A DNA stretch of 64,000 bases from Colwellia sp. MB3u-45 (GTDB lineage Bacteria; Pseudomonadota; Gammaproteobacteria; Enterobacterales; Alteromonadaceae): NCBI RefSeq assembly GCF_014077005.1, contig NZ_JACGVC010000049.1:434001-498000 (forward strand), given 5' to 3'. Position 1 is the first letter of the stretch; every line of letters begins with the position of its first letter. Below are positions 10,577 through 19,947 of the stretch, piece after piece. Under the pieces are notes generated by a model. That model did no database searches. It had not been told where the DNA came from and saw only the letters and a program-made list of their open reading frames with translations. The position numbers and the translations under genes are program-made.

Positions 10577-11863
10577 ATGGCTGATTCAAAAGCCTCTCTT
10601 AGTATCGACGGTAATGTAATTGCAGAATTGCCAATTCATAAAGGTAGTGCGGGTAACGATGTAATAGACATCCGTACTCTAGGTGCTGCAGGCTACTTTA
10701 CCTATGACCCAGGCTTTATGGCAACAGCGTCTTGTGAGTCTGCGATCACTTTCATTGACGGTGATAAAGGTATCTTACAACACCGCGGTTATGCGATAGA
10801 TAATCTTGCTAAGCAAGCAGATTACTTAGAAGTTTGTTATATTTTATTGCACGGCGAAGCGCCAAATAGAACGCAATACGATGAATTTAAAAGCATTATC
10901 AATAATCACACCATGGTACATGAAAAATTAGTACACTTTTTTCATGGTTTTCTCCCTGATGCGCATCCTATGGCGATGCTATGTGGTGTGGTTGGCGCGC
11001 TATCTTCGTTTTATCATAGTGACTTAGATATCCACGCACCTGATCAACGTATGCGTAGCGCACATCGCTTAATTGCCAAAATGCCCACTATTGCGGCAAT
11101 GGCATACAAATATAGTATTGGACAACCATTCGTTTACCCACGTAACGATTTAAATTATGCAGAAAACTTTTTGCATATGATGTTCTCTGTTCCAGCAGAA
11201 CCCTATGTTGTTAGCCCAACAGTTGCGCGTGCGATGGACAGAATTTTTACGTTACACGCTGACCATGAGCAAAATGCCTCAACGTCTACTGTGCGCTTAG
11301 CTGGTTCTTCTGGTGCTAATCCATATGCCTGTATTGCTGCGGGTGTTGCATCATTGTGGGGCCCTGCACACGGCGGCGCAAATGAAGCATGTTTGACTAT
11401 GCTTACAGAAATTGGTTCTTTAGACCGTGTTGACGAATATGTTGCTAAAGCAAAAGATAAATCTGACCCTTTCCGTTTAATGGGCTTTGGTCATCGTGTT
11501 TATAAAAACTTCGATCCTCGTGCTACGGTAATGCGTGACACTTGTCACGAAGTATTAAAAGAATTAGGTATTCAAGATCCGTTGCTTGACGTAGCAATGG
11601 CGTTAGAAAAAGTAGCGCTTGAAGACCCTTATTTCATTGAGAAAAAATTATACCCAAATGTTGATTTTTATTCAGGCATCATTCTAAAAGCTATTGGTAT
11701 TCCAACGAATATGTTCACGGTAATCTTTGCCATGTCACGTAACGTTGGTTGGATTGCTCATTGGGATGAAATGCTAGGTCAACCTGGACAAAAAATTGGT
11801 CGTCCTCGTCAAAAATATACTGGCGAAATCAACCGTACATTTATTCCTCTAAGTGAAAGATAA
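10577..11863 (+). CDS. gltA: Citrate synthase
   Basis: It condenses acetyl-CoA and oxaloacetate to citrate, the entry step of the TCA cycle. An in-frame ATG lies at 10562, but the start at 10577 (MADSKASL) has GGGGAC at the right distance and gives 428 residues, close to E. coli GltA (427). The catalytic motifs are present: [10 protein letters not shown] and [12 protein letters not shown] for the two histidines, and PNVDFYSG for the aspartate. This is the type I hexameric, NADH-sensitive form common in Gram-negative bacteria. It ends in a strong terminator. Confidence 0.97.
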   Translation: MADSKASLSIDGNVIAELPIHKGSAGNDVIDIRTLGAAGYFTYDPGFMATASCESAITFIDGDKGILQHRGYAIDNLAKQADYLEVCYILLHGEAPNRTQYDEFKSIINNHTMVHEKLVHFFHGFLPDAHPMAMLCGVVGALSSFYHSDLDIHAPDQRMRSAHRLIAKMPTIAAMAYKYSIGQPFVYPRNDLNYAENFLHMMFSVPAEPYVVSPTVARAMDRIFTLHADHEQNASTSTVRLAGSSGANPYACIAAGVASLWGPAHGGANEACLTMLTEIGSLDRVDEYVAKAKDKSDPFRLMGFGHRVYKNFDPRATVMRDTCHEVLKELGIQDPLLDVAMALEKVALEDPYFIEKKLYPNVDFYSGIILKAIGIPTNMFTVIFAMSRNVGWIAHWDEMLGQPGQKIGRPRQKYTGEINRTFIPLSER

Positions 11864-11903
11864 TAAAGGCTAAATCTCATTAGCTAACCCTTTACCTTAG
11901 ATA

Positions 11904-11932
11904 AAAAAGGCAACCTCTTGGTTGCCTTTTTC
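11904..11932 (+). terminator. Rho-independent terminator of gltA
   Basis: A 12-bp stem (AAAAAGGCAACC / GGTTGCCTTTTT) with a TCTT loop lies 40 bp after the gltA stop. Confidence 0.9.
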
Positions 11933-12074
11933 GATTTATAATTTTGTTCAGTCCTGAAATAAGTTATTGCTCAACTAATAGCCTAATATATTAGGTAGAC
12001 AAAGTTCTGTACATTGTTGTTTCAAACACTATATTGTTACAGCAATTTTTTATAATTTAAACGGTATCATATTT

Positions 12075-13625
12075 GTGCTTGACCATATTTTAATCGTCGA
12101 TGAAAGTCGCTTAGTACGCGAAGCTCTTGCTAAAATATTACTCTCCTGTGGTATTAGTAAAAATGCCATTGCTTGTATCGAAAATGCTGAAGACGCAATA
12201 GAATATGCGCAATTTTCAGCTATAAGTTTGTTGATTTGTGCAGATAATTTAACCAATAAAAACAGCTTAAATTTTCGTGACGAATTAGCAAAAGCATCAA
12301 AGATAAAACAGCTGCCTTTAATGGTACTCTTGCATCAAATTGACGAAAAAAATTCAGCAATAAAGTTAAACAAAGCCCAAAATGTAAAATGCACATTAAC
12401 AAATAGCATCTCTCTATTTCCCCCCTTTAGAAAACAATATGTGATCGAAGCATTATTTGCCTTAACACAAAACGCTATATTTACTGCTCAAACTTATCAA
12501 GAAGATGATAATGATAGTGGTGTGTTATCAAAGCCTGCTAGTAACACAGCACCTGTGTTACTAGCACAAAAGCCAACTATCCTTGTCGTTGACGATGAAA
12601 GCAGTAACATTGATGTAGCAGCCGGAAACTTGCGTGATCTTTACCGCGTAATGGCAGCAAAATCAGGTGAACATGCACTGAAAATAGTGGCCAATAATAA
12701 GTATAATATCAGATTGATTTTACTTGATATTATGATGCCAAAAATGGATGGCTATCAAGTTTGTAAAAGCCTTAAAGACAATGAGGCAAGCGCCAGTATC
12801 CCGGTAATATTCCTCAGCGCTAAAGCACTCGTTGAAGATATAAAATATGGTTTTGATTTAGGTGCTGTTGATTATATTACCAAACCATTAAATGGTGATT
12901 TGCTGCGTGCTCGTGTTGCTATACATATCCGCTTACAGCAGCAAAAGCTAGATCTGTCTGCGCAAGTAGCTACTCTTAAAGAAAATGCCAAGTTACGTGA
13001 AGATATTGAGAAAATAACTCATCATGATTTAAAAGCGCCTTTGAACAATATTTTATTTGAAACATATCGATTAGCTGATAAAAAAGCAGCAAAATCAATT
13101 AATCGCGCAGTAAATAATGTTGTAAACATGGTTAATAACTCACTCAATGTCTACAAAATTGAGCAAGGTATTTATACACTAATGCCGCAGGCAACCAACT
13201 TAAACTTGTTAATTGACGATGCCATCAATGCGATATCCAGTACTAGCCATGATAAAAAAGTCCACTTTGTATTAAATGGCTTTGATAGTGAATATGCCAT
13301 TATGGTTGAGCCATTACTTTGTTTGTCAATTTTCAATAATTTGATCAAAAATGCAGTAGAGGCCTCACCTGTAAATCACGCGATAACGATAGCATTAACC
13401 CATGATAATAATGATATATGCTTTAAACTCACCAACCACGGGATTATTGCTAAGCACTTACGCTCATCGTTATTTGAGAAGTACACCAGCTCAAACCATA
13501 GTACTGGCACAGGATTGGGCACCTATTCAGCTAAACTAATGACTGAAGTACAGCATGGTGAAATATCATTTACTATTATCAATGAACAGCAAACACAGTT
13601 TATCGTCAAACTGCCTGCGGCTTAA
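12075..13625 (+). CDS. Soluble hybrid with two receiver domains and a histidine kinase
   Basis: This is a signal-transduction protein of 516 residues with no membrane segment. An N-terminal receiver-like domain (about 1-125, ILIVDES) seems to lack the conserved lysine. The second receiver (about 168-290) is complete: acidic pair Asp173-Asp174, phospho-acceptor Asp218 in LLDIMMPKMDG, Ser248 and Lys270. A HisKA helix follows with His317 in HHDLKAPLN, then an HATPase domain with NLIKNAVEAS and GTGLGT. The receiver-before-kinase order suggests input by phosphotransfer or protein contact. The start is GTG with no clear ribosome-binding site. No partner gene is adjacent, so the output is unknown. 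Confidence 0.85.
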   Translation: MLDHILIVDESRLVREALAKILLSCGISKNAIACIENAEDAIEYAQFSAISLLICADNLTNKNSLNFRDELAKASKIKQLPLMVLLHQIDEKNSAIKLNKAQNVKCTLTNSISLFPPFRKQYVIEALFALTQNAIFTAQTYQEDDNDSGVLSKPASNTAPVLLAQKPTILVVDDESSNIDVAAGNLRDLYRVMAAKSGEHALKIVANNKYNIRLILLDIMMPKMDGYQVCKSLKDNEASASIPVIFLSAKALVEDIKYGFDLGAVDYITKPLNGDLLRARVAIHIRLQQQKLDLSAQVATLKENAKLREDIEKITHHDLKAPLNNILFETYRLADKKAAKSINRAVNNVVNMVNNSLNVYKIEQGIYTLMPQATNLNLLIDDAINAISSTSHDKKVHFVLNGFDSEYAIMVEPLLCLSIFNNLIKNAVEASPVNHAITIALTHDNNDICFKLTNHGIIAKHLRSSLFEKYTSSNHSTGTGLGTYSAKLMTEVQHGEISFTIINEQQTQFIVKLPAA

Positions 13626-14340
13626 CAGTATTGTTATAGGTATTATTTAGCTATAGCACGAACAGCGCTTATAAAATGGCTAAAAATTAAGGCTATATTC
13701 ATATTACAGTGGCCAAAAAAAACTTAATTAATCGCCTAATTTTTAATGGCATCTAACTCAGAGACTTGGTAAATGGCTAATGAGCACCTGATAGAACACT
13801 TAGTTAAACCGCTTTAACTATCCTATGCAAAAGCCAATAATGTGGCTAAACCATCATTAAAAAAAATCAGCATATGACTAATACAGCTTGAATATTTGTT
13901 GTTTTTAGCCATGAAGATGTCAAAAATAACCTCATTTTATCGCGATTAAAAAGTAGTAGAGTGATATTTCGATAAATATCAGCGTTAATTAAGTAAATTA
14001 TTTTATAAAAATGAGTCTAAATTAGCTAAAAAATGACATATTCAACTACATTTACAGCTATATTTATCACAATTTTTTACACTCTGACTAAATCAAGCTT
14101 GATTTATGGTTAAAAAACCAACACCTCTGATTATTTATCATCAAGATAGGGCTATTTTTCTATCAATACCATAAATATTCATTATAAGGCTAATAAATAC
14201 TAAATAGAGCAATAGGGTAAAAATTGCAGCTAAAAAAACTAAAATGATGTCTTTACTGAGCACTATATTACCTGCGCTCGTAGCTTTACTGAAAGGTACT
14301 GCTATAATGCGCAGCGAATTTTCAAGCGAGTAGCTAAATA
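13626..14340. other. Gene-free AT-rich region
   Basis: These 715 bases hold no convincing gene. The only structure seen is a 16-bp perfect palindrome, AAATCAAGCTTGATTT, at 14090-14105. The promoter of tcdA is presumably at the right end. Confidence 0.5.
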
Positions 14341-15126
14341 ATGTCAGATTATCAATTAAGGTTCGGTGGGATTGCCAGGTTATATGGTAACAGTCAAAGT
14401 GCAGCGCTACAGCAGGCACACTTTTGTGTGATCGGCATCGGCGGTGTTGGCTCATGGGTCGCAGAAGCCTTAGCCCGTAATGGCATTGGGCAGATCACAT
14501 TAATTGACCTAGATGATTTATGCGTCACCAATATTAATCGCCAAATTCATGCCTTAACCGATACCGTAGGCTTAAGTAAAGTTGACGTTATGCGCGATAG
14601 AATAAAGCAAATTAATCCTGAGTGCTTGGTTAGCACCATAGAAGACTTCGTAACGTTGGAAAATGTCGGTGATTTACTGTCAAATTCGTTTGATTACGTT
14701 ATCGATGCTATCGACTCTGTTAATGTTAAAACGGCGATTATTGCTCATTGTAAACGAAATAAATTACCGATTATTACCATTGGTGGTGCTGGTGGTCAAA
14801 TTGATCCCAGTAAAATTGCCATTGCCGATTTAAGCCAAACATTTCAAGATCCGCTGCTAGCGAAAGTACGTAACCAACTGCGCAGAGAGTACAATTTTTC
14901 ACGGAATGTGAAACGAAAGTTTTCAATTGATGCGATATTTTCCACTGAACAACTACGTTACCCAGACTCCGAAGGTAATGTTTGCCATGCTAAGCAGTCA
15001 GGCGATGGATCAATGCGTTTAGATTGTAGTGGTGGCTTTGGCGCAGCAACTCACGTTACCGCTTGTTTTGCTTTTTTTGCGGTTGCTAAGGCAATGGATA
15101 AATATTTGAAAAAGGCGCTTAGTTAG
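14341..15126 (+). CDS. tcdA: tRNA threonylcarbamoyladenosine dehydratase
   Basis: TcdA (CsdL/YgdL) converts t6A37 in tRNA to the cyclic form ct6A with ATP. The 261 residues form an E1/ThiF-type fold. The nucleotide loop is GIGGVGSWVAEALARNGIG, followed by DLDDLCVTNINRQIHA. In E. coli the enzyme takes part in a sulfur relay with CsdA and CsdE. Here it converges on a CsdA-CsdE fusion gene, which supports the assignment. Confidence 0.93.
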   Translation: MSDYQLRFGGIARLYGNSQSAALQQAHFCVIGIGGVGSWVAEALARNGIGQITLIDLDDLCVTNINRQIHALTDTVGLSKVDVMRDRIKQINPECLVSTIEDFVTLENVGDLLSNSFDYVIDAIDSVNVKTAIIAHCKRNKLPIITIGGAGGQIDPSKIAIADLSQTFQDPLLAKVRNQLRREYNFSRNVKRKFSIDAIFSTEQLRYPDSEGNVCHAKQSGDGSMRLDCSGGFGAATHVTACFAFFAVAKAMDKYLKKALS

Positions 15127-15154
15127 CCTTTATATATTCGACATAAAGGCTAAC
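15122..15154. terminator. Hairpin between convergent tcdA and csdA-csdE
   Basis: A 12-bp perfect stem (GTTAGCCTTTAT / ATAAAGGCTAAC) has a 9-nt loop and overlaps the tcdA stop codon. It has no long T tract, but its place between convergent stops suggests a two-way terminator. Confidence 0.6.
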
Positions 15155-15163
15155 AGGTTACTG

Positions 15164-16855
15164 TTATTGGGCTATCGAGTGCTGTATTTTCTGCACAATA
15201 GCCCGAAGTCCATTACCACGTGAAGGGCTTAAGTGTTGTAATAAGCCTAACTTAGCGAAATAACTGTCCATATCAAAAACGCTTATTTGTGCTGCCGTTT
15301 TGTTATCAACCGCGGCCAATATAATGGCAAATAGACCCCTGATAACTTTGGCGTCACTATCACCTTTAAAGCGAAACGAATTATCTGCCTCTTGATAACA
15401 CAACAACCATGCCTGACTTTCACAGCCAGAAATTAATGACAGCTCGGTTTTATCTTCATCAGGTAAGCGTAATTGCTTTTTACCCAACATCATAATTTCA
15501 CGATGTTTACTGTCCCAACTTTTTGCTTTAGCGAACATAGCTAATATGTCATCAACGGCTAAATTACTGTTGGCAAGCGCATCAACGCTAATAATGTCAT
15601 CAGGTTTTGAAGCACTTAAATCATCACTAACATTCGATATTGGCTCACTCAAGCTTCGTAATTGCTGCACCGTAAAGTCTATCTCTTGAAAGCTATTATA
15701 TGCCGACAAAGATAAGCGGATGCAGCCATCAATATTGAGATATTGCATTAAAGGCATAGCACAATGATGCCCCGAGCGAACCGCAATCCCTACGCTGTCT
15801 AGCGCAGTAGCAACATCATGATTATGTTGCCCTGCAAGAGTAAATGAAAATACCGGAATATCAGGCACTTCATCAACAATAAAGTTTAACCCTTGTACGC
15901 TTGATAACTGCTCAAAGCAATATTGTGTTAATTGTCTTTCGTAGGCAAATATCCCGCTATGCCCTTGTTTTTCAATAAAACTAATCGCCGCACCTAAGGC
16001 TACAACACCAGCAATATTAGGGGTACCGGCCTCAAACTTATACGGTAATTCATTAAATGTTGTTTGCTCAAAGCTCACCGCTTTGATCATTTCGCCACCG
16101 GCTTGATATGGTGGCATTTCCTCTAATAATTCCCGCTTCCCGTACAGCACACCAACACCCGTTGGGCCATACATTTTATGAGCAGAAAAAACATAAAAGT
16201 CGCAGCCTAATGCCCTGACATCAACACTTAAATGAGCAATTGCCTGAGCGCCATCAACTAAAGTTAATGCTTGGTACTTATTCGCTACACGAATGATCTC
16301 TTCAATTGGATTAATTCGGCCAACAACATTAGAGATATGACCAAAACAAACAATTTTGGTGCGTTCGCCAATAATCCCCTCTAATTGAGCAACATCTATT
16401 TCACCGGTTTGCATTAGTGGCAATACTTTAATTTTAGCACCCGTTTGCTTTGCAACAATTTGCCAAGGCACAATATTAGCGTGATGCTCGCTATAGCTTA
16501 AAACAATTTCGTCATTGGGTTGTAATCTTGTTCGTCCCCAACTCTGCGCAACTAAATTAATACTTTCAGTACAACCTTTGGTCCAGATAATTTCTTTGCT
16601 GGTTTTAGCATTAATAAATTTCTGTGCTTTTTCTCTAACGCTTTCATAAGCCACAGTGGCTCTGGCGCTTAAGGCATGAGAAGAGCGATGCACATTGGCA
16701 TTATTCGATTGATAATAATTTTTATGGCTGTCAATAACACAGTTTGGTTTCTGAGTTGTGGCCGCATTGTCAAAATAAATTAACGGTTTGCCATTAACTT
16801 TGCCGGCAAGAATAGGAAATTTTTGACGAAAGGAAGTAAAAGAAAATTTTTCCAT
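15164..16855 (-). CDS. csdA: Cysteine desulfurase CsdA fused to sulfur acceptor CsdE
   Basis: A single 563-residue protein joins two proteins that are separate in E. coli. Residues 1 to about 405 are a class V aminotransferase-type cysteine desulfurase: the PLP lysine is Lys227 in SAHKMYGPTG and the persulfide cysteine is Cys365 in RSGHHCAMPL. After a linker (about 405-430), residues 430-563 match the SufE/CsdE fold, with acceptor Cys478 in SGCESQAWL and the LSPSRGNGL C-terminal motif. The protein should release sulfur from cysteine as alanine plus persulfide and pass it within the same chain. The convergent neighbour tcdA is the known client of this pathway. No frameshift or stop separates the two parts. 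Confidence 0.93.
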   Translation of the reverse strand: MEKFSFTSFRQKFPILAGKVNGKPLIYFDNAATTQKPNCVIDSHKNYYQSNNANVHRSSHALSARATVAYESVREKAQKFINAKTSKEIIWTKGCTESINLVAQSWGRTRLQPNDEIVLSYSEHHANIVPWQIVAKQTGAKIKVLPLMQTGEIDVAQLEGIIGERTKIVCFGHISNVVGRINPIEEIIRVANKYQALTLVDGAQAIAHLSVDVRALGCDFYVFSAHKMYGPTGVGVLYGKRELLEEMPPYQAGGEMIKAVSFEQTTFNELPYKFEAGTPNIAGVVALGAAISFIEKQGHSGIFAYERQLTQYCFEQLSSVQGLNFIVDEVPDIPVFSFTLAGQHNHDVATALDSVGIAVRSGHHCAMPLMQYLNIDGCIRLSLSAYNSFQEIDFTVQQLRSLSEPISNVSDDLSASKPDDIISVDALANSNLAVDDILAMFAKAKSWDSKHREIMMLGKKQLRLPDEDKTELSLISGCESQAWLLCYQEADNSFRFKGDSDAKVIRGLFAIILAAVDNKTAAQISVFDMDSYFAKLGLLQHLSPSRGNGLRAIVQKIQHSIAQ

Positions 16856-17024
16856 AAAAATGTAATAGTAATTTCATTAAGTTGCCACAATTATATCTTA
16901 ACTTGTTGGTTAAAATCTTTATAAGCGCGATAAAATCTTCATATAGATAAAATATTAAATATCGTTCAGCAAAAAGAAATAATTTACGCTATACCTTAAG
17001 TGAGTAATTGGAGGGATAAATACT

Positions 17025-17267
17025 ATGGCATTATTTTCATGGTTTCTGAGAAGGAAAAAAGTTAGCTCCACCAAAAATAGTAAAGCGTTAATAGAGGAAG
17101 AACTATCAGTATTTAACAACAACACCATGTGGCCGATAGCTAAAGTAAGAATAAAAACTGCATTACAGCAGGAATACCTAAATTCGGCAGCACATTTAAA
17201 AAAAGTAAATAAGTTCAATTCACTAAAGGAATCTAAGATTAATGTACTTAAAGAACATATTAGCTGA
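17025..17267 (+). CDS. Small hypothetical protein
   Basis: This 80-residue basic protein is of unrecognised family. A strong ribosome-binding site, GGAGGG at 17010-17015, lies 9 bases before the ATG and is the main reason to believe the gene. The N-terminus (MALFSWFLRRKK) is short, hydrophobic and then positively charged, so it could touch the membrane. The rest is a charged, probably helical Lys/Glu-rich region. It stands alone between csdA, transcribed away from it, and the gene at 17439, transcribed towards it. Confidence 0.55.
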   Translation: MALFSWFLRRKKVSSTKNSKALIEEELSVFNNNTMWPIAKVRIKTALQQEYLNSAAHLKKVNKFNSLKESKINVLKEHIS

Positions 17268-17361
17268 CATCAAGTTAACTAATGAAACGAAAAACATAAC
17301 CATATAGCCAATAAGGATAATGTTTAAGTTGGCTGTATTTTAAGTTGTTAAGTTGCTAAGT

Positions 17362-17389
17362 GTTAATTGTTAATTGTTAATTGTTAATT
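17362..17389. repeat. Four tandem copies of GTTAATT
   Basis: A perfect 7-bp direct repeat (28 bp) lies in the noncoding gap between the two convergent genes ending at 17267 and 17439. No function is apparent; copy number may vary between strains. Confidence 0.8.
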
Positions 17390-17438
17390 AATCAAATTAC
17401 TTAGCCTTTACTATACCTACCACCTTGGCATGATTCTC

Positions 17439-18875
17439 TTAATGAGCTAAATCTCGCTTCAGATTAAAATGATAATTTGGCATTAAAAAAAGCTTGGGTG
17501 CTAACTCAATAATATTTAAATATATTTCTGGAAAATACAATTCAAAATACTCCAGCTTTGTACGCGAGGCTAAGGGTTTAAACGCTTGCGTTTTACGCTG
17601 TTTATTACAAGAAGCTGTGGTAAACAGCCCTATTTCGTTTTGATATGTTACTGGTGTGGCTAACGTCCAGCCTTGCTTATACTTCGACAATATTGGTGTT
17701 GAGTGTTTAATTAAATTTCGCCATGGCACCTGAGACAGTATGCTTGCTCGCAACTTTTCACGCTGCCCTTGATAAAAATCAGGTAAAACAACCAAATTAT
17801 GTGCAAAGGGGCTTTGCTGAACTTGCTGACACTTTTGATGTTGTTTTGGCAGCGGATATTCATCAACAAAGCCAATGAAATGACTAAGCTCATGAATTAA
17901 AACATCAAGGTTGTCATCCTGGTCTATGTACATAATACCATGATCGACATTAGCACCACCTTGCTCAACAATAACACCAAGATAACGAGTATTAATGTCA
18001 TTGCGTGTGGTCCAAACGCTGGTATTACAGCTTATATTTTCACTAACGCCATGCAGGCAATTAATGGCTTCGGCAGGAATATATTTAGGTGTTCGCAAAC
18101 AAATATATTTTGCCAACTTGTGCTGCCCAAAGGCTGACATTAACTGTTGGCCATGTCGTAAACCTTTTAAGCTTGTGGCAAACAGTTGTACATCTACCGA
18201 GCAAGCTGAATTTTGTTTTATATTTTTTTTTATATTATGTTCTGTATTTTGTTCTGTATTTTGTTCTGTATTGTACTCGAGTTTTTCTTCACTCTTCGTT
18301 TGATCTTGGCTTTCACTAAATACAGAAAATTGTTCAAGCTCATTGTACAAGCCAATATTTCCACCTTGCGCTAACCTGTTTTTATGCGCTGCAATAAAGG
18401 CTAGATCACCTTGATATAAGGCTATTTTATATAACATGGCTAGCGCATTGTCATTGCCCACAATAGGTAATAATAATGGTTTAATGTCAGCATATTGTTG
18501 TTGCTTAAAATAAATATTTGCCAAGGCTATTCGCGCCTCAACATGCTGCTGACGTATCGCTACTCGATACCATAGTTCAGCTGATGTTATTTGCTTATCG
18601 CGACGATAATATTCAGCTAATTGATAAGCCGTAAGGGCGTTGGAGTCGCCATGGAGTTTTGCTAGGTGTAGCCATGCCTTATTATTACCTTTTGCTAACA
18701 GCTGAACTAATCGTTCATCGGTATTAATAAATAGGTCTAAGGTTTCTAATATCGATAGTTGTTGACGGGTGATCTCGGCGTTAGCAATTTTTTCACGATA
18801 ATCAGTGATGAAAAAAAATAAACTTAGCGATGTAAAGACAACTAAGCTTATTAGAATTTTTTTAATTATTATCAC
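17439..18875 (-). CDS. Membrane-anchored TPR protein with an HExxH metallopeptidase-like domain
   Basis: This 478-residue protein is of no family I can name. An N-terminal hydrophobic segment (about 6-24) makes a signal anchor, so the rest is likely periplasmic. Residues about 50-170 form TPR/Sel1-like helical repeats. A low-complexity Asn/Gln/Thr/Glu linker is encoded by a 12-bp repeat. The C-terminal half contains HELSHFIGFVDEY, with His328, Glu329 and His332, a zinc-peptidase HExxH signature extended by a GFxDEY segment. Five or more cysteines in this half suggest disulfides. It lies 20 bp downstream of nlpI and is probably co-transcribed. Catalytic activity is inferred only from the motif. 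Confidence 0.7.
   Translation of the reverse strand: MIIIKKILISLVVFTSLSLFFFITDYREKIANAEITRQQLSILETLDLFINTDERLVQLLAKGNNKAWLHLAKLHGDSNALTAYQLAEYYRRDKQITSAELWYRVAIRQQHVEARIALANIYFKQQQYADIKPLLLPIVGNDNALAMLYKIALYQGDLAFIAAHKNRLAQGGNIGLYNELEQFSVFSESQDQTKSEEKLEYNTEQNTEQNTEHNIKKNIKQNSACSVDVQLFATSLKGLRHGQQLMSAFGQHKLAKYICLRTPKYIPAEAINCLHGVSENISCNTSVWTTRNDINTRYLGVIVEQGGANVDHGIMYIDQDDNLDVLIHELSHFIGFVDEYPLPKQHQKCQQVQQSPFAHNLVVLPDFYQGQREKLRASILSQVPWRNLIKHSTPILSKYKQGWTLATPVTYQNEIGLFTTASCNKQRKTQAFKPLASRTKLEYFELYFPEIYLNIIELAPKLFLMPNYHFNLKRDLAH
18239..18274 (-). repeat. 12-bp tandem repeat inside the TPR/HExxH gene
   Basis: Three copies of a 12-bp unit (TGTTCTGTATTT on the plus strand, the last with one change) encode repeated Glu-Gln-Asn-Thr in the linker between the TPR and metallopeptidase-like parts. 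The unit is a multiple of three, so copy changes would alter linker length and not the frame. Confidence 0.85.
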
Positions 18876-18895
18876 ATTTTGTCTGTAAATGCAGA

Positions 18896-19813
18896 TTAAG
18901 GTTCACTACTTTCTAGTGCTGTTTCGCGCATTAAATCTAATTCAAGTTTGGCATACCTGTGCTCAACAAATTCATATACGTTGGTACTGAGCGCCAGTTT
19001 AAAAAAGTTAATAGCGGCATTAACATCACCTTGCAGTTGACTATACTTACCTAAATAAAAATAGGCTTCACATAAGCGCTCTGTCAGTGCTTCATTTGAA
19101 GTAACATCTTCTGCCATCCGATCAATAAAAGTACCTTGGCTCATTTCGCCTAAGTAAAGTTTAATAACATTTTTTGCCCACACCCTTTCATCTATCTGTT
19201 GCGCATACACTACTAAGTCTTGATTGGCTTTTTGCTGATCTAATTCTACGTCCGCCAAATATTGCCACAACAGGCGATAAGGATCGTTCTGCTGGTATTG
19301 TCTAAATACCTTAAAGTCATCTGCAGCTAGATTTGGCCGGCCACCATAATATAGCGCAATGCCACGATTTAAATAAGCATATTCATGATCGGGAGCCAAT
19401 TCTATCGCGGAATCAAAGGCATCGTATGCCTGATTAAACTCTCGTAACTGAGTAAAATGAATACCTAAGAAATTGTAGGCGTCTGACATATCAGGTTTTA
19501 GATTAAGCGCTTGGTTAAAATCAAAGCGAGCTAAAGCACGTAAACCCACCTTGTCGTATTCAACCCCGCGCTGATAAAACAATTCTGCTCTTTGGCCATC
19601 GCTGATTTCAGCGCGTTGTAACACTTGTGTTAATCGTGCCAGCGCTATTTCATTTTTATAACTAATGGCAATGGGTTCAGCAATAATCAAGTCGCCAATA
19701 ACTGATTGCTCAGGGGTTGTTGATAAGCAACCTTGAGTGAGCAATAAACCTGAAATAAGTAACACTTTAGAAAATAAAGCTTGAGAAAGTTGAGTTTTAG
19801 AAAGTAAGCGCAC
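18896..19813 (-). CDS. nlpI: Lipoprotein NlpI, TPR adaptor
   Basis: In E. coli NlpI is an outer-membrane lipoprotein that tethers murein hydrolases and the protease Prc. Here a signal peptide ends in the lipobox LTQGC with Cys29. TPR motifs follow (about 72-105, 106-140 and 141-175; for example AELFYQRGVEYDKVGLRALARFDFNQAL in pieces), then a helical C-terminus. The 305 residues are close to the usual 294. Its position directly downstream of pnp is the same as in E. coli and supports the name. Confidence 0.9.
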   Translation of the reverse strand: MRLLSKTQLSQALFSKVLLISGLLLTQGCLSTTPEQSVIGDLIIAEPIAISYKNEIALARLTQVLQRAEISDGQRAELFYQRGVEYDKVGLRALARFDFNQALNLKPDMSDAYNFLGIHFTQLREFNQAYDAFDSAIELAPDHEYAYLNRGIALYYGGRPNLAADDFKVFRQYQQNDPYRLLWQYLADVELDQQKANQDLVVYAQQIDERVWAKNVIKLYLGEMSQGTFIDRMAEDVTSNEALTERLCEAYFYLGKYSQLQGDVNAAINFFKLALSTNVYEFVEHRYAKLELDLMRETALESSEP

Positions 19814-19856
19814 GAAAAGCAGTATCCTAGTAAGTATTTATACTATTGAGTATATA

Positions 19857-19884
19857 AAAAAGGGAGCAATTAAGCTCCCTTTTT
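19857..19884 (-). terminator. Rho-independent terminator after pnp
   Basis: Stem AGGGAGC / GCTCCCT is flanked by A and T runs and lies between the pnp stop and the nlpI start. Reading leftwards it ends in a T6 tract, so it terminates pnp transcripts at least partly before nlpI. Confidence 0.85.
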
Positions 19885-19947
19885 GTGTACAAGATGTCAG
19901 GTAGGTTTTACAAACGCACCTGATACACTTGATTTATAACAAAATAA

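Noticed and set aside
14141-14455. Minus-strand 104-codon frame with a hydrophobic C-terminal half upstream of tcdA
   Set aside because: Its first third lies antisense to the tcdA coding start, no ribosome-binding site precedes the ATG, and the hydrophobic stretch can come from AT-rich DNA. A short version from an internal GTG remains possible but unsupported.
16955-17218. Minus-strand 87-codon frame over the small gene at 17025
   Set aside because: It is antisense to a frame with a strong ribosome-binding site and has none itself.
18215-18300. T-rich repeated stretch as a possible phase-variable homopolymer
   Set aside because: The repeat unit is 12 bp and in frame within a real gene; copy changes would alter length and not switch the gene off.
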